Part shown: positions 21,327-33,720 of the stretch, in pieces
Layout: each line of letters begins with the position of its first letter
How positions within the stretch are numbered: the first letter of the stretch is position 1
Source of the DNA: Dugong dugon
Taxonomy: Eukaryota > Chordata > Mammalia > Sirenia > Dugongidae
DNA: 64,000 nucleotides
NCBI GenBank assembly: GCA_030035585.1
Contig: CM057462.1
Span: 112,277,234-112,341,233, forward strand
Direction: 5' to 3'
The notes under the pieces: model-generated
What the model was told of the DNA's origin: nothing
Databases searched by the model: none
The model's input: only the letters and a program-made list of their open reading frames with translations
Position numbers and translations under genes: made by a program

Positions 21327-24300
21327 ATGACAGCAACAAACTCACATCTATCAATAATTACACTGAAAGAAAATGGATTCAATGCACCCATAAACAGGCA
21401 GAGAGTGACAGAATGAACAAGAAAACAGGATCCATCAATATGCTGTCCACAAGAGACACACCTTAGAAACAGAGAGGTGAATTTATTAAAAGTCAAAGGT
21501 TGGAAAAAAATATATCAAGCTAACAACTACCAAAAAGAGCAGGAGGAGCAATTCTAACCTCAGATAAAATAGACTTTAAAACAAAATCTACCATAAAAGA
21601 CAAAGAAGGACACTATATAACGATTAAGGGGACGATCCATCATGAAGACATAACCATAATAAACATCTATGCACCCAATGACAGGCCTCCAAAATACATA
21701 AAACAAACTCTAACAACATTGAAAAGAGAAATTGACAGTTCCACAATAATAGTAGAAGACTTCAACACACCACTCTCAGTAAAGGACAGAACAACTAAGA
21801 AGAAAATCAGTAAAGATACAGAAGACATAAAGGGCACAATCAGCCAACTTGACCTCATAAACATATATAGAACACTCCATCCAACCACTGAAAAGTACAC
21901 ATTCTTTTCCAATACACCTGGAACATTCTCCAGCAAAGACCACATCTTAGGCCACAGAGCAATGGTCAACAAGATCCAAAACTCTGAGATAATTCAAAGT
22001 ATCTTCTATGACCACAATGCTATCAAGGTAGAAGTTAACAATAGAAAGAGCAAGGTAAAAAAATCAACTACATGGAAACTGAATAATACCCTGCTTACAC
22101 ATCACTGGCTAATAGAAGAAATCAGAGATGGAATAAAAAAATTCCTAGAATCAAATGAGAATGAAAACACATCATACCAAAACCTTTGGGATACAGCAAA
22201 GGCAGTCCTCAGAGGACAATTTATAGCAATAGACGCACATATCAAAAAAGAAGAAAGAGACAAATTCAAAACATTAACTACAGAACTCAAACAAATAAAA
22301 AGGGAACAGCAAAAAAAAGCCCACAACCACCGGAAGAAAGGAAATAGTAAAGATCAGAGGAGAAATAAATGAAATAGAGAACAGAAAAACAATAGAAAGA
22401 ATCAACAAAATCAAAAGTTGGTTCTTCGATAGAATCAACAAAATCGATAAACCACTGGCCAGACTGACAAAAGAAAAACAGGAGAGGACACAAATAACAC
22501 AAATAAGAAATGAAACGGGGGACATTACAACAGACCCAACTGAAATAAAAAGGATTATAACAGAATATTATGAAAAACTATACTCCAACAAATTGGAAAA
22601 CCTAGAGGAAATGGATAAATTTCTAGAAACATACGGACTACCCAAACTACAACAAAGTGATGTTGAAAATCTGAACAGACCCATAACAAGAGAAGAGTTT
22701 GAAAAGATAATAAAAAAAAGAAAACTCCCAACCAAAAAAAGCCCTAGCCCAGATGGCTTCACTGGAGAATTCTACAAAACATTTTCAAAAGAGCTTGTAC
22801 CAGTACTACTCAAGCAATTTCAGAGCATAGAAGACGAAGCAACACTTCCAAATTCATTCTATGAAGCCAGCATAACGCTGATACCAAAACCAGGCAAAGA
22901 CGTCACAAAAAAAGAAAATTACAGACCAATATCTCTCATGAATATAGATGCAAAAATTCTGAACAAAATTCTAGCCAATAGAATTCAGCATCATATCAAA
23001 AAAAGATTACACCAAGCCAAGTTGGATTCATACCAGGTATGCAAGGACGGTTCAACATTAGAAAATCAATCAAAGTAATCCACCACATAAATAAAAGGAA
23101 AGAAAAGAATCACACGATCATCTCAATTGACACAGAAAAGGCATCTGACAAGGTCCAACACCCATTCCTGATAAAAACTCTCAGTAAAATAGGTATAGAA
23201 GGGAAATTTCTTAACACAGTAAAAGGCATCTATGCAACACCAACGGCCAACATCATTCTTAATGGAGAGAGGGTGAAAACATTCCCCTTGAAAACAGGAA
23301 CAAAAACAAGGATGCCCTTTATCACCACTCCTATTTAACATTGTGCTGGAAGTTCTAGCTAGAGCTATAAGGTAAGAAAAAGAAATAAAGGGCATCCAAA
23401 TCGGTAACAAAGAAGTTAAACTGTCCCTGTTTGCAGATGATATGATATTATACCTAGAAAACCCTAAAGACTCCATAAGAAATCTACTGGAACTAATAGA
23501 AAAATTCAGCAGAGTAGCAGGATACGAGATAAACATTCAAAAATCTGTTGGATTCCTATACACCAGTAAGGAGAACAATGAAAGGAAATCAGGAAAACAA
23601 ACAATTTATAATAGCCTCTAAAAAGATAAAATACTTAGGAATAAATCTAACCAGGGATGTAGAAGACCTATACAAACAAAACTACAAAACACTACTGAAT
23701 GAAACCCAAAGGGACCTACATAAATAGAAAAACATACCATGCTCATGGATAGGCAGACTCAACATTGTGAAAATGACAATTCTACCCAAAGCAATTTACA
23801 AATACAATGCAATCCCGATCCAAATACCAACAACATTCTTCAAAGAGATGGAAAAATTAATCATTCACTTGATATGGAAAGGGAAGAAGCCCCGAATAAG
23901 TAAAGCACTACTGAAGAAGAAGAATAAAGTTGGAGGACTCACACTACCTGACTTTACAACTATAGTAATCAAAACAGCCTGGTACTGGTACAACAACAGA
24001 AACATTGACCAATGGAAAAGAATTGAGAACCCAAATGTAAATCCATCCACCTAGAGTCACCTAATCTTTCACAAGCACCCAAAGTCTATCAAATGGGGAA
24101 AAGACAGTCTTTTTAACAAATGGTGCTGGCAAAACTGGATATCCATCTGCAAAAAAATGAAACAGGACCCATACCTCACACTGTATACAAAAACTACTTC
24201 ATAATGGATCAAACACCTGAATATAAAGCCTAAAACTATAAAGTTCATAGAAGAGAATATAGGACCAACACTTCAGGTCTTAATATATGGCATTAACAGG

Positions 24301-25142
24301 ATACAAACCATAACCATCAATGCACAAACCCCAACAGATAAGCTAGATAACTGGGATCTTCTAAAAATCAAACACCTATCCTCTTCAAAAGACTTCACCA
24401 AAAGAGTAAAAAGAGAACCTACAGACAGGGAAAAAATTTTTGGACAGTGCAAGTCAGACAAAGGTCTAATCTCCATAATCTACAAGAAAATCCAACACCT
24501 CTACAACAAAAAGACAAATAATCCTATTAAAAAATGGGCAAAGGAAATGAACAGGCACTTCAACAAGAAGACATTCAAATGGCCAACAGACACATGAGGA
24601 AATGCTCACGATCACTAGCCATTAGAGAAATGAAAATTAAAACCACAATGAGATACCATCTCACCCTGGCATTAATGGCACGAATCAAAAACACTGGAAA
24701 TAACAAATGTTGGAGGGGCTGCGGGGAGATGGGAACTCTTATGCACTGCTGGTGGGAATGCAAAATGATACAACCATTTGGGAAAATGATATGGCGCTTC
24801 CTCAGAAATCTAGAAATAGACATACCATTCGATCCAGCAATCCCACTCCTAGGAACATATCCTAGAGAAATAAGAGTCATCACTCAAATAGACATATGCA
24901 CATCTATGTTCATGGCAGCATTGTTCACAATAGCAAAATGATGGAAACAACCTAGATGCCCATCAGCAGATGAATGGATAAACAAACTATGGTACATACA
25001 CACAATGGAGTACTCTGCAATGAGAAAGAACAACAATGAATATTTGAAGCATCTCGTAACATGGATGAAACTGGAGGACATTATGCTGAGTGAAATAAGT
25101 CAATCACAAAAGGACAAGTATTGTATGAGGCCTTTATTTTAA
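21327..25142 (+). pseudogene. L1-A ORF2 (endonuclease-reverse transcriptase) remnant
   Basis: ORF2 starts at the ATG at 21327 and ends at TAA 25140-25142, a span of about 1270 codons, normal for L1. It is broken: a stop follows about 29 codons in ('RQRVTE' then TGA), with others further on. 21719-22372 covers the endonuclease, where the usual SDH catalytic triplet reads YDH. 22593-23338 covers the fingers ('[19 protein letters not shown]') and palm motif A ('[10 protein letters not shown]'). The FADD catalytic motif is intact at 23430-23441. 24534-24941 holds the C-terminal cysteine motif '[18 protein letters not shown]'. Confidence 0.92.
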
Positions 25143-25384
25143 AAACCCGTGAACAATGTCACACACACAATGTAACAATCTTTGTTGGTTACCAGGGATG
25201 GGAGGGGTGGGGGGAAATACTAAATAGGCAGTAGATAAGTGGTATCTTAGATGAAGGGTGAGACAGTACACAATACAGGGGAAACTAGCACAATTTGTAG
25301 AAAGAAAGGTCATGGAAGCCCCATAGATACATCCAAACTTGCTGAGGGACTGAATTGCTGGGCAGAGGGCTGTGGGGACCATGG

Positions 25385-25543
25385 TTTTTTTTTTTTATTA
25401 TTATTATTATTTTTTTAAATATTTTACTGTACTTCAGGTGAAGGCTTACAGAACAAATAGTTTCTCATGAAACAGTAGTACACATGTTGTTTTATGACAT
25501 TGGTTAACAACCCCACAACATATTAACCCTCTAACTTCTCAAC
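25385..25543 (-). mobile_element. Short L1 3' tail, reverse orientation
   Basis: A T-rich start with an (ATT)n run (25385-25420) is followed by 'gtacttcaggtgaaggctta', 'acagaacaaatagtttctc' and 'ttggttaacaaccccacaac'. This is the reverse complement of the last 120 bp of an L1 plus its A-rich tail. The same terminal segment occurs again, in a different sequence version, at 25667-25770. It is therefore a separate very short L1 copy or a duplicated end. Confidence 0.8.
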
Positions 25544-25666
25544 CTTTTTTTTTTTTTTTTTATGAAAATACATATAGCCAAAGATACACCATTTCAAAAA
25601 TTTCTACATGCACAGTTCAGTGACATTGACTACGCTCTTCCAATTGTGCTGTTATTCTCACTTAAG
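25544..25666 (-). mobile_element. Short 3' tail homologous to L1-D tail
   Basis: A run of about 17 T (reverse poly(A)) is followed by about 105 bp. The reverse complement contains 'catgtagaaatttttgaaat', preceded by a 'tcaatgtcactgaactg' block and followed by 'tatatgtattttca'. This aligns block by block with 55195-55272 at the end of L1-D. It lies exactly between two L1 3' ends. I read it as the 3' end of an L1-D-type element, either inserted or fused to L1-B. Confidence 0.65.
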
Positions 25667-26594
25667 ATGAAGGCTTACAGAACAAAATGGTTTCTTATTT
25701 AACAGTTACTACAGGTGTTGCCCTATGACAATGGTTAACAATCTCACAACACACCAACACTATCCTTACTCAACCTTGGGTTCCCTATCACCAGCTTCCT
25801 TGTCCCCTTCTGCCTTCTGGCCCTTGTCACTGGGCTCCTGTACCTCATTAGTCTCATTTGGTTTTACGGGGCTGTCCACTCCCAGGCTGAACAGTGAACC
25901 TCGGAGGTAATTTCACCACTGAGCTAAAAGGGTGTCTGGGGGTCATACTCTTGAGGTTTCTCCAGTCTCCTTTAGGCCAGCAAATCTGGTCTTTTTTTTT
26001 TTTTTTTGAGAGTTAGAATTATGCTCTACATCCTTCCCCAGTTCTATCAAGAACCCTCTGTTGTGATCCTGGTCAGAACAGTCAGTGGTGGTAGCCGGGC
26101 AAGGTCTAGCTGTACTGGACTCCGTCCGGTGCAGGCCTTGGTAGCTGTGGATAATTAGTCCTGTGGACTAATCTTTTCCTTGTATCCTGTTCTCTTCATT
26201 CTCCCTTGCTCCCGAAGGGATGAGACCAGTGGAGTATCTTAGATGGCCGCTCACAGGCTTTTAAGACCCCAGACACTACTCACCAAAGTAGAACGTAGAG
26301 CATTGTCTTTATGAGCTGTGTTGTGCCAATTGAGCTAGAAGTTCCCTGAGACAATGATCCCCAGAGCCCTCCGCCCAGCAACTCAGTCCCTCAGGGAGTT
26401 TGGATGTGTCTATGGGGCTTCCATGACCTTTCCTTGTACAGGTTGTGCTAGTTTCCCCTGTGTTGTGTACTCTCTCACCCTTCACCCAAGATACCACTTA
26501 TCTATTGCCTATTTAGTATTTCCCCTCCCATCCCTCCCATCTCTGGTAACCAGCAAAGATTGTTATATTCTGTATGTGAATTTTTCATGGGATT

Positions 26595-29500
26595 TTACAA
26601 TAGAGGTCTCATACAATACTTGTCCTTTTGTGATTGACTTATTTCACTCAGCATAATGTCCTCCAGTTTCATCCATGTTATGAGATACTTCACAAATTCA
26701 TTGTTATTCTTTCTCATTGCATCGTACTCCATTGCGTGTATGTACCATAGTTTGTTTATCCATTCATCAGTTGATGGGCATCTAGGTTGTTTCCGTTGTT
26801 TTGCGATTGTGAACAATGCTGCCATGAATATAGGTGTGCGTAAGTCTATTTGAGTGACGATTCTTATTTCTCTAGGATATATTCCTAGGAGTGGGATTGC
26901 TGGATCGAATGGTATGTCTATTTGTAGCTTTCTGAGGAAGAACCATGTCATTTTCCAAAATGGTTGTATCATTTTGCATTCCCACCAGCAGTGCATAAGA
27001 GTTCCCATCTCCCCAAACCCCTCCAACATTTGTTATTTCCAGTATTTTTGATTCGTGCCAGGAATGCCTGGGTGAGATGGTATCTCATTGTGGTTTTAAT
27101 TCGCATTTCTCTAATGGCTAGTGATCGAGAGCATTTCCTCATGTGTCTATTGGCCATTTAATGTCTTCTTTGGTGAAGTGTCTGTTCATTTCCTTTGCCC
27201 ATTTTTTAAAAGGATTATTTGTCTTTTTGTTGTAGAGGTGTTGGATTTTCTTGTAGATTGTGGAGATTAGACCTTTGTCTGACTTGTACTGTCCAAAAAC
27301 TTTTTCCTAGTCTGTAGGTTCTCTTTTTACTCTTTTGGTGAAGTCTTTTGAAGAGGATAGGTGTTTGATTTTTAGAGGATCCCAGTTATCTAGCTTATCT
27401 GTTGGGGTTTGTGCATTGATGGTTATGGTTTGTATCCTGTTAATGCCATATATTAAGACCTGAAGTGTTGGTCCTATATTCTCTTCTATGAACTTTATAG
27501 TTTTAGACTTTATATTCAGGTCTTTGATCCATTTTGAAGTAGTTTTTGTATACAGTGTGAAGTATGGGTCCTGTTTCATTTTTTTGCAAATGGATATCCA
27601 GTTTTGCCAGCACCATTTGTTAAAAAGACTGCCTTTTCCCCATATTATGGACTTTGGGGCCTTGTCGAAGATCAGGTAAGCATAAGTGGATGGATTTACA
27701 TCTGGGTTCTCAATTCTGTTCCACTGGTCAATGTATCTGTCGTTGTACCAGTACCAGGCTGTTTTGATTACTGTAGCTGTATAGTAGGTTCTAAAATCAG
27801 GTAGTGTGAGTCCTCCAACTTTATTCTTCTTCTTCAGTAGTGCTTTACTTATTCGGGGCTTCTTCGTTTTCCATATCAGGTGAATGATTAGTTTTTCCAT
27901 CTCTTTGAAGAATGTTGTTGGTATTTGAATCGGGATTGCGTTGTATTTGTAAATTGCTTTGGGTAGAACTGACATTTTCATAATGTTATGTCTGCCTATC
28001 CATGAGCATTGTATGTCTTTCCATTTATGTAGATCCCTTGGGTTTCATGCAGTAGTGTTTTGTAGTTTTCTTTGTATAGTTTTTTTACATCCCTGGTCAG
28101 ATTTATTCCTAAGTATTTTATCTTTTTAGGGGCTGTTGAAAATGATATTGATTTCCTGATTTCCTTTTCATCATTCTCCTTACTGGTGTATAGGAATTCA
28201 ACAGAATTTTGAATGTTTGTCTTCTATCCTGCTACTCTGCTGAATCTTTCTATTAGTTCCAGTAGATTTATCTTTCGGGTTTTCTATGCATAGTATTATA
28301 TCATCTGCAAACACCGACAGTTTAACTTCTTCATTACCAATTTGGATGCCCTTTATTTCTTTTCCTTGCCTTGTTGCTCTAGCTAGAACTTCCAGCACAA
28401 TGTTAAATAGGAGTGGTGATAAAGGGCATCCTTGTCTTGTTCCTGTTTTCAAGGGGAATGTTTTCACCCTCTCTCCATTAAGAATGATGTTGGCCGTTGG
28501 TTTTGCATAGATGCCCTTTACTATGTTGAGAATTTTCCCGTCTATACCTATTTTACTGAGACTTTTTATCAGGAATGTGTGTTGGACCTTGTCAAATGCC
28601 TTTTCTGCGTCAATTGAGATGATCATGTGATTCTTTTCTTTCCTTTTATTAATGTGGTGGATTACTTTGATTGATTTTTTTTGTTGAACCGTCCTTGCAT
28701 ACCTGGTATGAATCCAACTTGGTCATGGTGTATTCTTTTTTTGATATGATGCTGAATTCTATTGGCTAGAATTTTGTTAAGAATTCTTGCATCTATATTC
28801 ATGAGAGACATTGGTCTGTAATTTTCTTTTTTGTGACGTCTTTGCCTGGCTTTGGTATCAGCGTTATGCTGGCTTCAAAGAATGAATTTGGAAGTGTTGC
28901 TTCGTCTTCTATGCTCTGAAATTGCTTGAGTAGTACTGGTACAAGCTCTTCTGTAAATGTTTTGTAGAATTCTCCAGTGAAGCCATCTGGACCAGGGCTT
29001 TTTTTGGTTGGGAGTTTTTTTTATTACCTTTCCAATCTCTTCTCTTGTTATGGGTCTGTTCAGATTTTCAACATCACTTTGTTGTAGTTTGGGTAGGCCG
29101 TATGTTTCTAGAAATTTATCCATTTCCTCTAGGTTTTCCAATTTGTTGGAGTATAGTTTTTCATAATATTCTGTTATAATCCTTTTTATTTCAGTTGGGT
29201 CTGTTGTAATGTCCCCCATTTCATTTCTTATTTGTGTTATTTGTGTCCTCTCCTGTTTTTCTTTTGTCAGTCTGGCCAGTGGTTTGTCGATTTTGTTGAT
29301 TCTTTCGAAGAACCAACTTTTGATTTTGTTGATTCTTTCTATTGTTTTTCTGTTCTCTATTTCATTTATTTCTCCTCTGATCTTTACTATTTCCTGTCTT
29401 CCGGTGGTTGTGGGCTTTTTTTTGCTGTTCCCTTTTTATTTGTTTGAGTTCTGTAGTTAATGTTTTGAATTTGTCTCTTTCTTCTTTTTTGATATGTGCG

Positions 29501-30405
29501 TCTATTGCTATAAATTGTCCTCTGAGGACTGCCTTTGCTGTATCCCAAAGGTTTTGGTATGATGTGTTTTCATTCTCATTTGATTCTAGGAATTTTTTTA
29601 TTCCATCTCTGATTTCTTCTATTAGCCAGTGATGTGTAAGCAGGGTATTATTCAGTTTCCATGTAGTTGATTTTTTTTACCTTGCTCTTTCTATTGTTAA
29701 TTTCTACCTGATGGCATTGTGGTCAGAGAAGATACTTTGAATTATCTCAGCGTTTTGGATCTTGTTGACCATTGCTCTGTGGCCTAAGATGTGGTCTTTT
29801 CTGGAGAATGTTCCATGTGCATTGGAAAAGAATGTGTACTTTTCAGTGGTTGGATGGAGTGTTCTATATATGTCTATGAGGTCAAGTTGGCTGATTGTGC
29901 CCTTTATGTCTTCTGTATCTTTACTGAGTTTCTTCTTATTTGTTCTGTCCTTTACTGAGAGTGGTGTGTTGAAGTCTTCTACTATTACTGTGGAACTGTC
30001 AATTTCTCTTTTCAATGTTGTTAGAGTTTGTTTTATGTATTTTGGAGGCCTGTCATTGGGTGCATAGATGTTTATTATGGTTATGTCTTCATGATGGATC
30101 GTCCCCTTAATCATTATATAGTGTCCTTCTTTGTCTTTTATGGTAGATTTTGTTTTAAAATCTGTTTTATCTGAGGTTAGAATTGCCCCTCCTGCTCTTT
30201 TTGGTAGTTGTTAGCTTGATATATTTTTTTCCAACTTTTGACTTTTAATAAATTCACATCTTTGTTTCTAAGGTGTGTCTCTTGTAGACAGCATATTGAT
30301 GAATCCTGTTTTCTTGTTCATTCTGTCACTCTCCTCCTCTTTATGGGTGCATCGAGTCCTTTTACATTTAGTGTAATTATTGATAGATGTGTTTGTTGCT
30401 GTCAT
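26595..30405 (-). pseudogene. L1-B ORF2 remnant
   Basis: The frame starts at an ATG at 30405-30403 with 'MTATN', then shifts because two bases are missing compared with L1-A. 29704-30114 carries the endonuclease with the intact 'SDHNAI' motif, then a one-base loss and stop. 28198-28626 carries palm motif A '[13 protein letters not shown]', '[16 protein letters not shown]' and the intact FADD catalytic motif (28300-28311). 27307-27981 is the thumb and following region. 26595-27029 is the C terminus, in which the cysteine motif reads '[16 protein letters not shown]' and has lost its first cysteines. It cannot make full-length protein. Confidence 0.92.
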
Positions 30406-30849
30406 TTTGTAGTGGTTTTTTGTGGGCTGACGTTTTCTTTGTTCTTCTTACTCTCTTGTGCTGAGTTACTTTTGTTTGTGGATTTTTTTTTCATTTCTTT
30501 TGTTTTTGTAGGTTTTATTTTTGCTGAGACTTTATGTTTTTTGTCTTTATTTTTATGAGTTGGTTTGTTAACTTTGTTTGTGATTACCATGAATTTTACC
30601 CTTATCTTCCTAAGTTTGAATCAGCCTACCATTACTTGGTATTGCCTTGCCTTCCTCTCTGTTAGAAGGTTCTATACCTATGCTGTTTATTCCCTCTTTT
30701 ATTGTTTTGATGTTGTTGTCATTTACTGAGTAACTGCTCTGATTCCCTGTTGTATTTTTTTGGTTTTGGATAGTCCTCGAGAGTGCATTTCCTAGATTGG
30801 TATCTGGCTCATACGATCCTGCGTCCTAGGTTCTGCATGTGAGCTGAAG

Positions 30850-31894
30850 CTATTTGTCCTCAGATTTAAGAACTCCCTTTAATAATTCTTGTAAGTTTGG
30901 TTTGACTTTTACATATTCCCTTAAGTTCTGTTTATGTGGAAATGACCTAATTTCACCATCAAATTTGAACGAGAGTTTTGTAGGATATATTATTGTTGGC
31001 TGACCATTTTTTTGTTTCAAGATTTTATATATGTCATCCCATTGCCTTCTTGACTGCATGGTTTCTGCCAAAAAATCTGAACTTAGTCTTATTGTTTCTC
31101 CTATTATGTGACTTCTTGTTTTCACGCGCTGCTCTCAGGATTCTTCGTTTGTCTTTGGTTTTGGCGAGTATGAAGATGATATGCCTTGGTGATTTTCTTT
31201 TGGGGTCTCTTTTATATGGGGTTCGTTGAGCTTCTTGAATCGCCATCTTTTCATCTTTCATGATATTGGGGAAGATTTCTGTCAGCAGTTCCTCAATGAT
31301 CCTGTCTGTGTTTTCTGTTTTCTTCCCCTGTTCTGGAATTCCAATCACTCATAAATTTTTGCCTTTAATTGTGTCCCACATAACTCTCAGGGTCTCTTCA
31401 TTTTTCTTCGTTCTTTTTTCTGAGTTTTCCCGAAACAGAGTTGTATCCAAGTGTTTGTCTTCAATTCCACTGATCCTATCTTCCACCATTTCAGATCTGC
31501 TTCTCAGCCCTTCTATGACATCATCCATTTCTGAAATCTTGTTGTTTATCTTTTGGATTTCTAATTGTTGTTTTTGTATAATTTCGAGTTGTGAATTTAT
31601 TTTGGCATTTTGTTCCTGCATCATCTTCCTGAATTCTTCCAATTTTTTGTCTGTATTTTCCATGAATTTGTCTATTTTTTCGTCATGTTTGTCAGCTTTT
31701 TGCCTCAGTTCTTGGAGAATTCTGAGTATTAGAGGTTTGAATTCCCTATGACGTAGTTCTAGTGCATTTTCTTCCACAAGAGAGTGATCTGGTGTTTTAT
31801 TTTGGATGCCTACTCTAACCATCCTGTCTTGTTTTTTGTAAATGTTTTGATATTGTCTGTCTTTTTTGGGGCATTCAGTAGGTATTTTTCTCAT
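30850..31894 (-). pseudogene. L1-B ORF1 remnant
   Basis: ORF1 begins with an intact start at 31894 ('MRKIPTECPKKDRQ'). It stays open for 181 codons through the coiled coil ('AKINSQLEIIQKQQLEIQK'), then meets one stop at about 31349 after 'DTIKGKNL'. The downstream piece 31034-31348 ('MIGIPEQGKKTENTDRIIEE') continues in frame up to a frameshift near 31130. 30850-31125 then holds the C-terminal domain. The normal stop after 'LLKGVL' is mutated, extending the frame by five codons to 30850. One stop and one frameshift are the only obvious breaks. Confidence 0.9.
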
Positions 31895-32894
31895 TTATTG
31901 ATTTAGATTTGTTTGTTTCTTCCCTTTTTTTTTAAAAAAAAAATTGACTATGTCTGAGCAGGCCAGTTGTTTGTTCTTTGTTGTTTGCTCATCTGTGCTC
32001 TCAATACGTTTCACCTCCTTCTCCAACTGGCAGGGTCAGTCACTCAGATATGGTACAGCAGGGCAGGTCTAGCTGAAGAGGAGTTACTGGGATGGGTTAT
32101 TTGTGGCACTTACTACAGCCACCAGAGCGGGTTGGTAATCAGTGCAGGGCAAGTTCCAGTAAGCCGTGCCTGTGTTGCTTGGTGGTGTGATGTCAAGCGC
32201 ACAGTGCAAGTAGGCAGGATGCAGTGGGGAGATTGTTATGTGTGGAGCTAAGATGAATATGGGAGGGAGGAGGGAGGAACAGGAGCCAAAAACATACAAA
32301 CAAACAAAAAAGTATGCTGGGGGAGCTTGCCATTTATATGGAAAGATCAGAGACTATGAAATGGAGAAAAACAGAAAGGGGAAGAGGAAGAAAAGAATGA
32401 ATAAATAAAAATCAGAAAGGTTAAAGAACCGCAAAGTTCCCAGGGATCCCACCGATGCGGCTATGAGGTCTGGGGAAGTCACTCTCAGGTGTTGCAATAC
32501 AGCCTGGCTAGAAGGCGTAGAGGTATACAAAGCCTGGTATTCAGGGATCAGAAAGAGAAGGAAGATATAGAGGGACGAGAAACTGAGCAATGAAGAAAGA
32601 CAAAAAAGGAAAAAAAAATTAAAAAAAAAAAAGAACAAGAAAGGCCCTCCAAAAAAACAGAAAAAAAAAAAAAACAGCAAAAAAAGAAATGCCTTCAGGG
32701 ATCCCTCTGCACCTCTGTGAAAGCTGAAGGGGAGTTCCTTGTCATGCAGCTCTTCCTGGCCAGAAGGGGCTCCCAACTCAAGGAAAGGAAAAGAAAACAA
32801 ACAATTCAAAATGAACAAACGAACAAAAGCCCTGTGATTCCCCCCAGCGTGGTAGCCCAAACCGGGAAGCAGCTTCACACTCGAATGGAGCACC

Positions 32895-33720
32895 ACAGCC
32901 CCTAAGGAAGAAGCAAAGATGGCGCACGGAGCCAGGCACTCAAGTGAAAGGAGGGGGAGGCCGGGAGAGGAAAGCAAGAAATTAAAAGAGGCAGGGGAAA
33001 AAAAAAACAAAAAACGAACACCAGCAGGCAACAAATGGCTCTCAGTGAGCCAACTAGTGCGGGCTGGTGTTTCTGGACAAGAGACTGTGTCCGTGGGAAG
33101 CAGAGGAGGCCGAGTGTGGGTGAAGAAGGGTAGAGAGTGGGAAAGCGTATATCACAAATTGCCGCTGCTCTGGAGCCCCTCAGGAAGAAGCAAGGATGGT
33201 GCATGGAGCCAGGCACTCGAGTGAAATGAGGGGGAGGTGGCGATAGACAAGTGAGAAATCAAAAGAAGCAGGAAAAAAAAAGCAACACTAGCAGCCAACA
33301 AATGGCACTCAGAGAGCCAGCTAATGCGGGCTGGTGTTTCTAGACAAGAGATTGTGTCTGCGGGAAGCGGAGGGGGCCAAGTATCGGTGAAGAAGGGTAG
33401 AGAGTGGGAAAGCGTATATCACAAATTGCCGGCACTCTGCAGCCCCTCAGGAAGAAGCAAAGATGGCGCACAGAGTGAGGCACTCGAGCGAACGGAGGGG
33501 GAGATGGCCAGAGGCAAGGAAGAAATCAAAAGAAGTGGAAAAAAGCAACACCAACAGCCAACAAATGGCACCCAGAGAGCCGCTCACTTGGGTGTGTGGA
33601 ATCCAAGCAGCCGGCTCTTCCCGGTCAAGAGACTGTGGCCATAGGAAGCATAGGAGGCCAAGCCGGGGCGAAGAGGGGTGGGGGGTGGGAAAGCGCACAC
33701 CACAAATTACGGGTTGTTTT
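32895..33720 (-). repeat. L1-B promoter monomers, three units of about 270 bp
   Basis: Three tandem units are marked by the plus-strand anchor 'gcaaagatggcgcac' or a near variant at 32913, 33190 and 33457, spacings of 277 and 267 bp. Each unit also carries 'ggcactcgagtgaa'-like, 'ccaacaaatggc' and 'gactgtg' blocks. The anchor contains AAGATGGCGC, which fits the YY1 binding consensus, although here it lies on the strand opposite to L1-B transcription. L1-A has two such units. Confidence 0.85.

Larger units (their letters stand above)
17922..25384 (+). mobile_element. L1-A: 5'-complete L1, 3' UTR cut short
   Basis: The element starts with 'cttctggcaaaatggcgctc', matching the 5' ends of L1-B and L1-C. 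It has about 1.9 kb of pyrimidine-rich 5' UTR, ORF1, an ORF1-ORF2 spacer of about 460 bp, ORF2, and only about 240 bp of the normal 950 bp 3' UTR. It stops after 'ggggaccatgg' at 25384, where T-rich sequence of an oppositely oriented element begins. Stops and frameshifts in both ORFs make it inactive. A complete 5' end with a missing 3' end is the opposite of normal L1 truncation. Confidence 0.93.
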
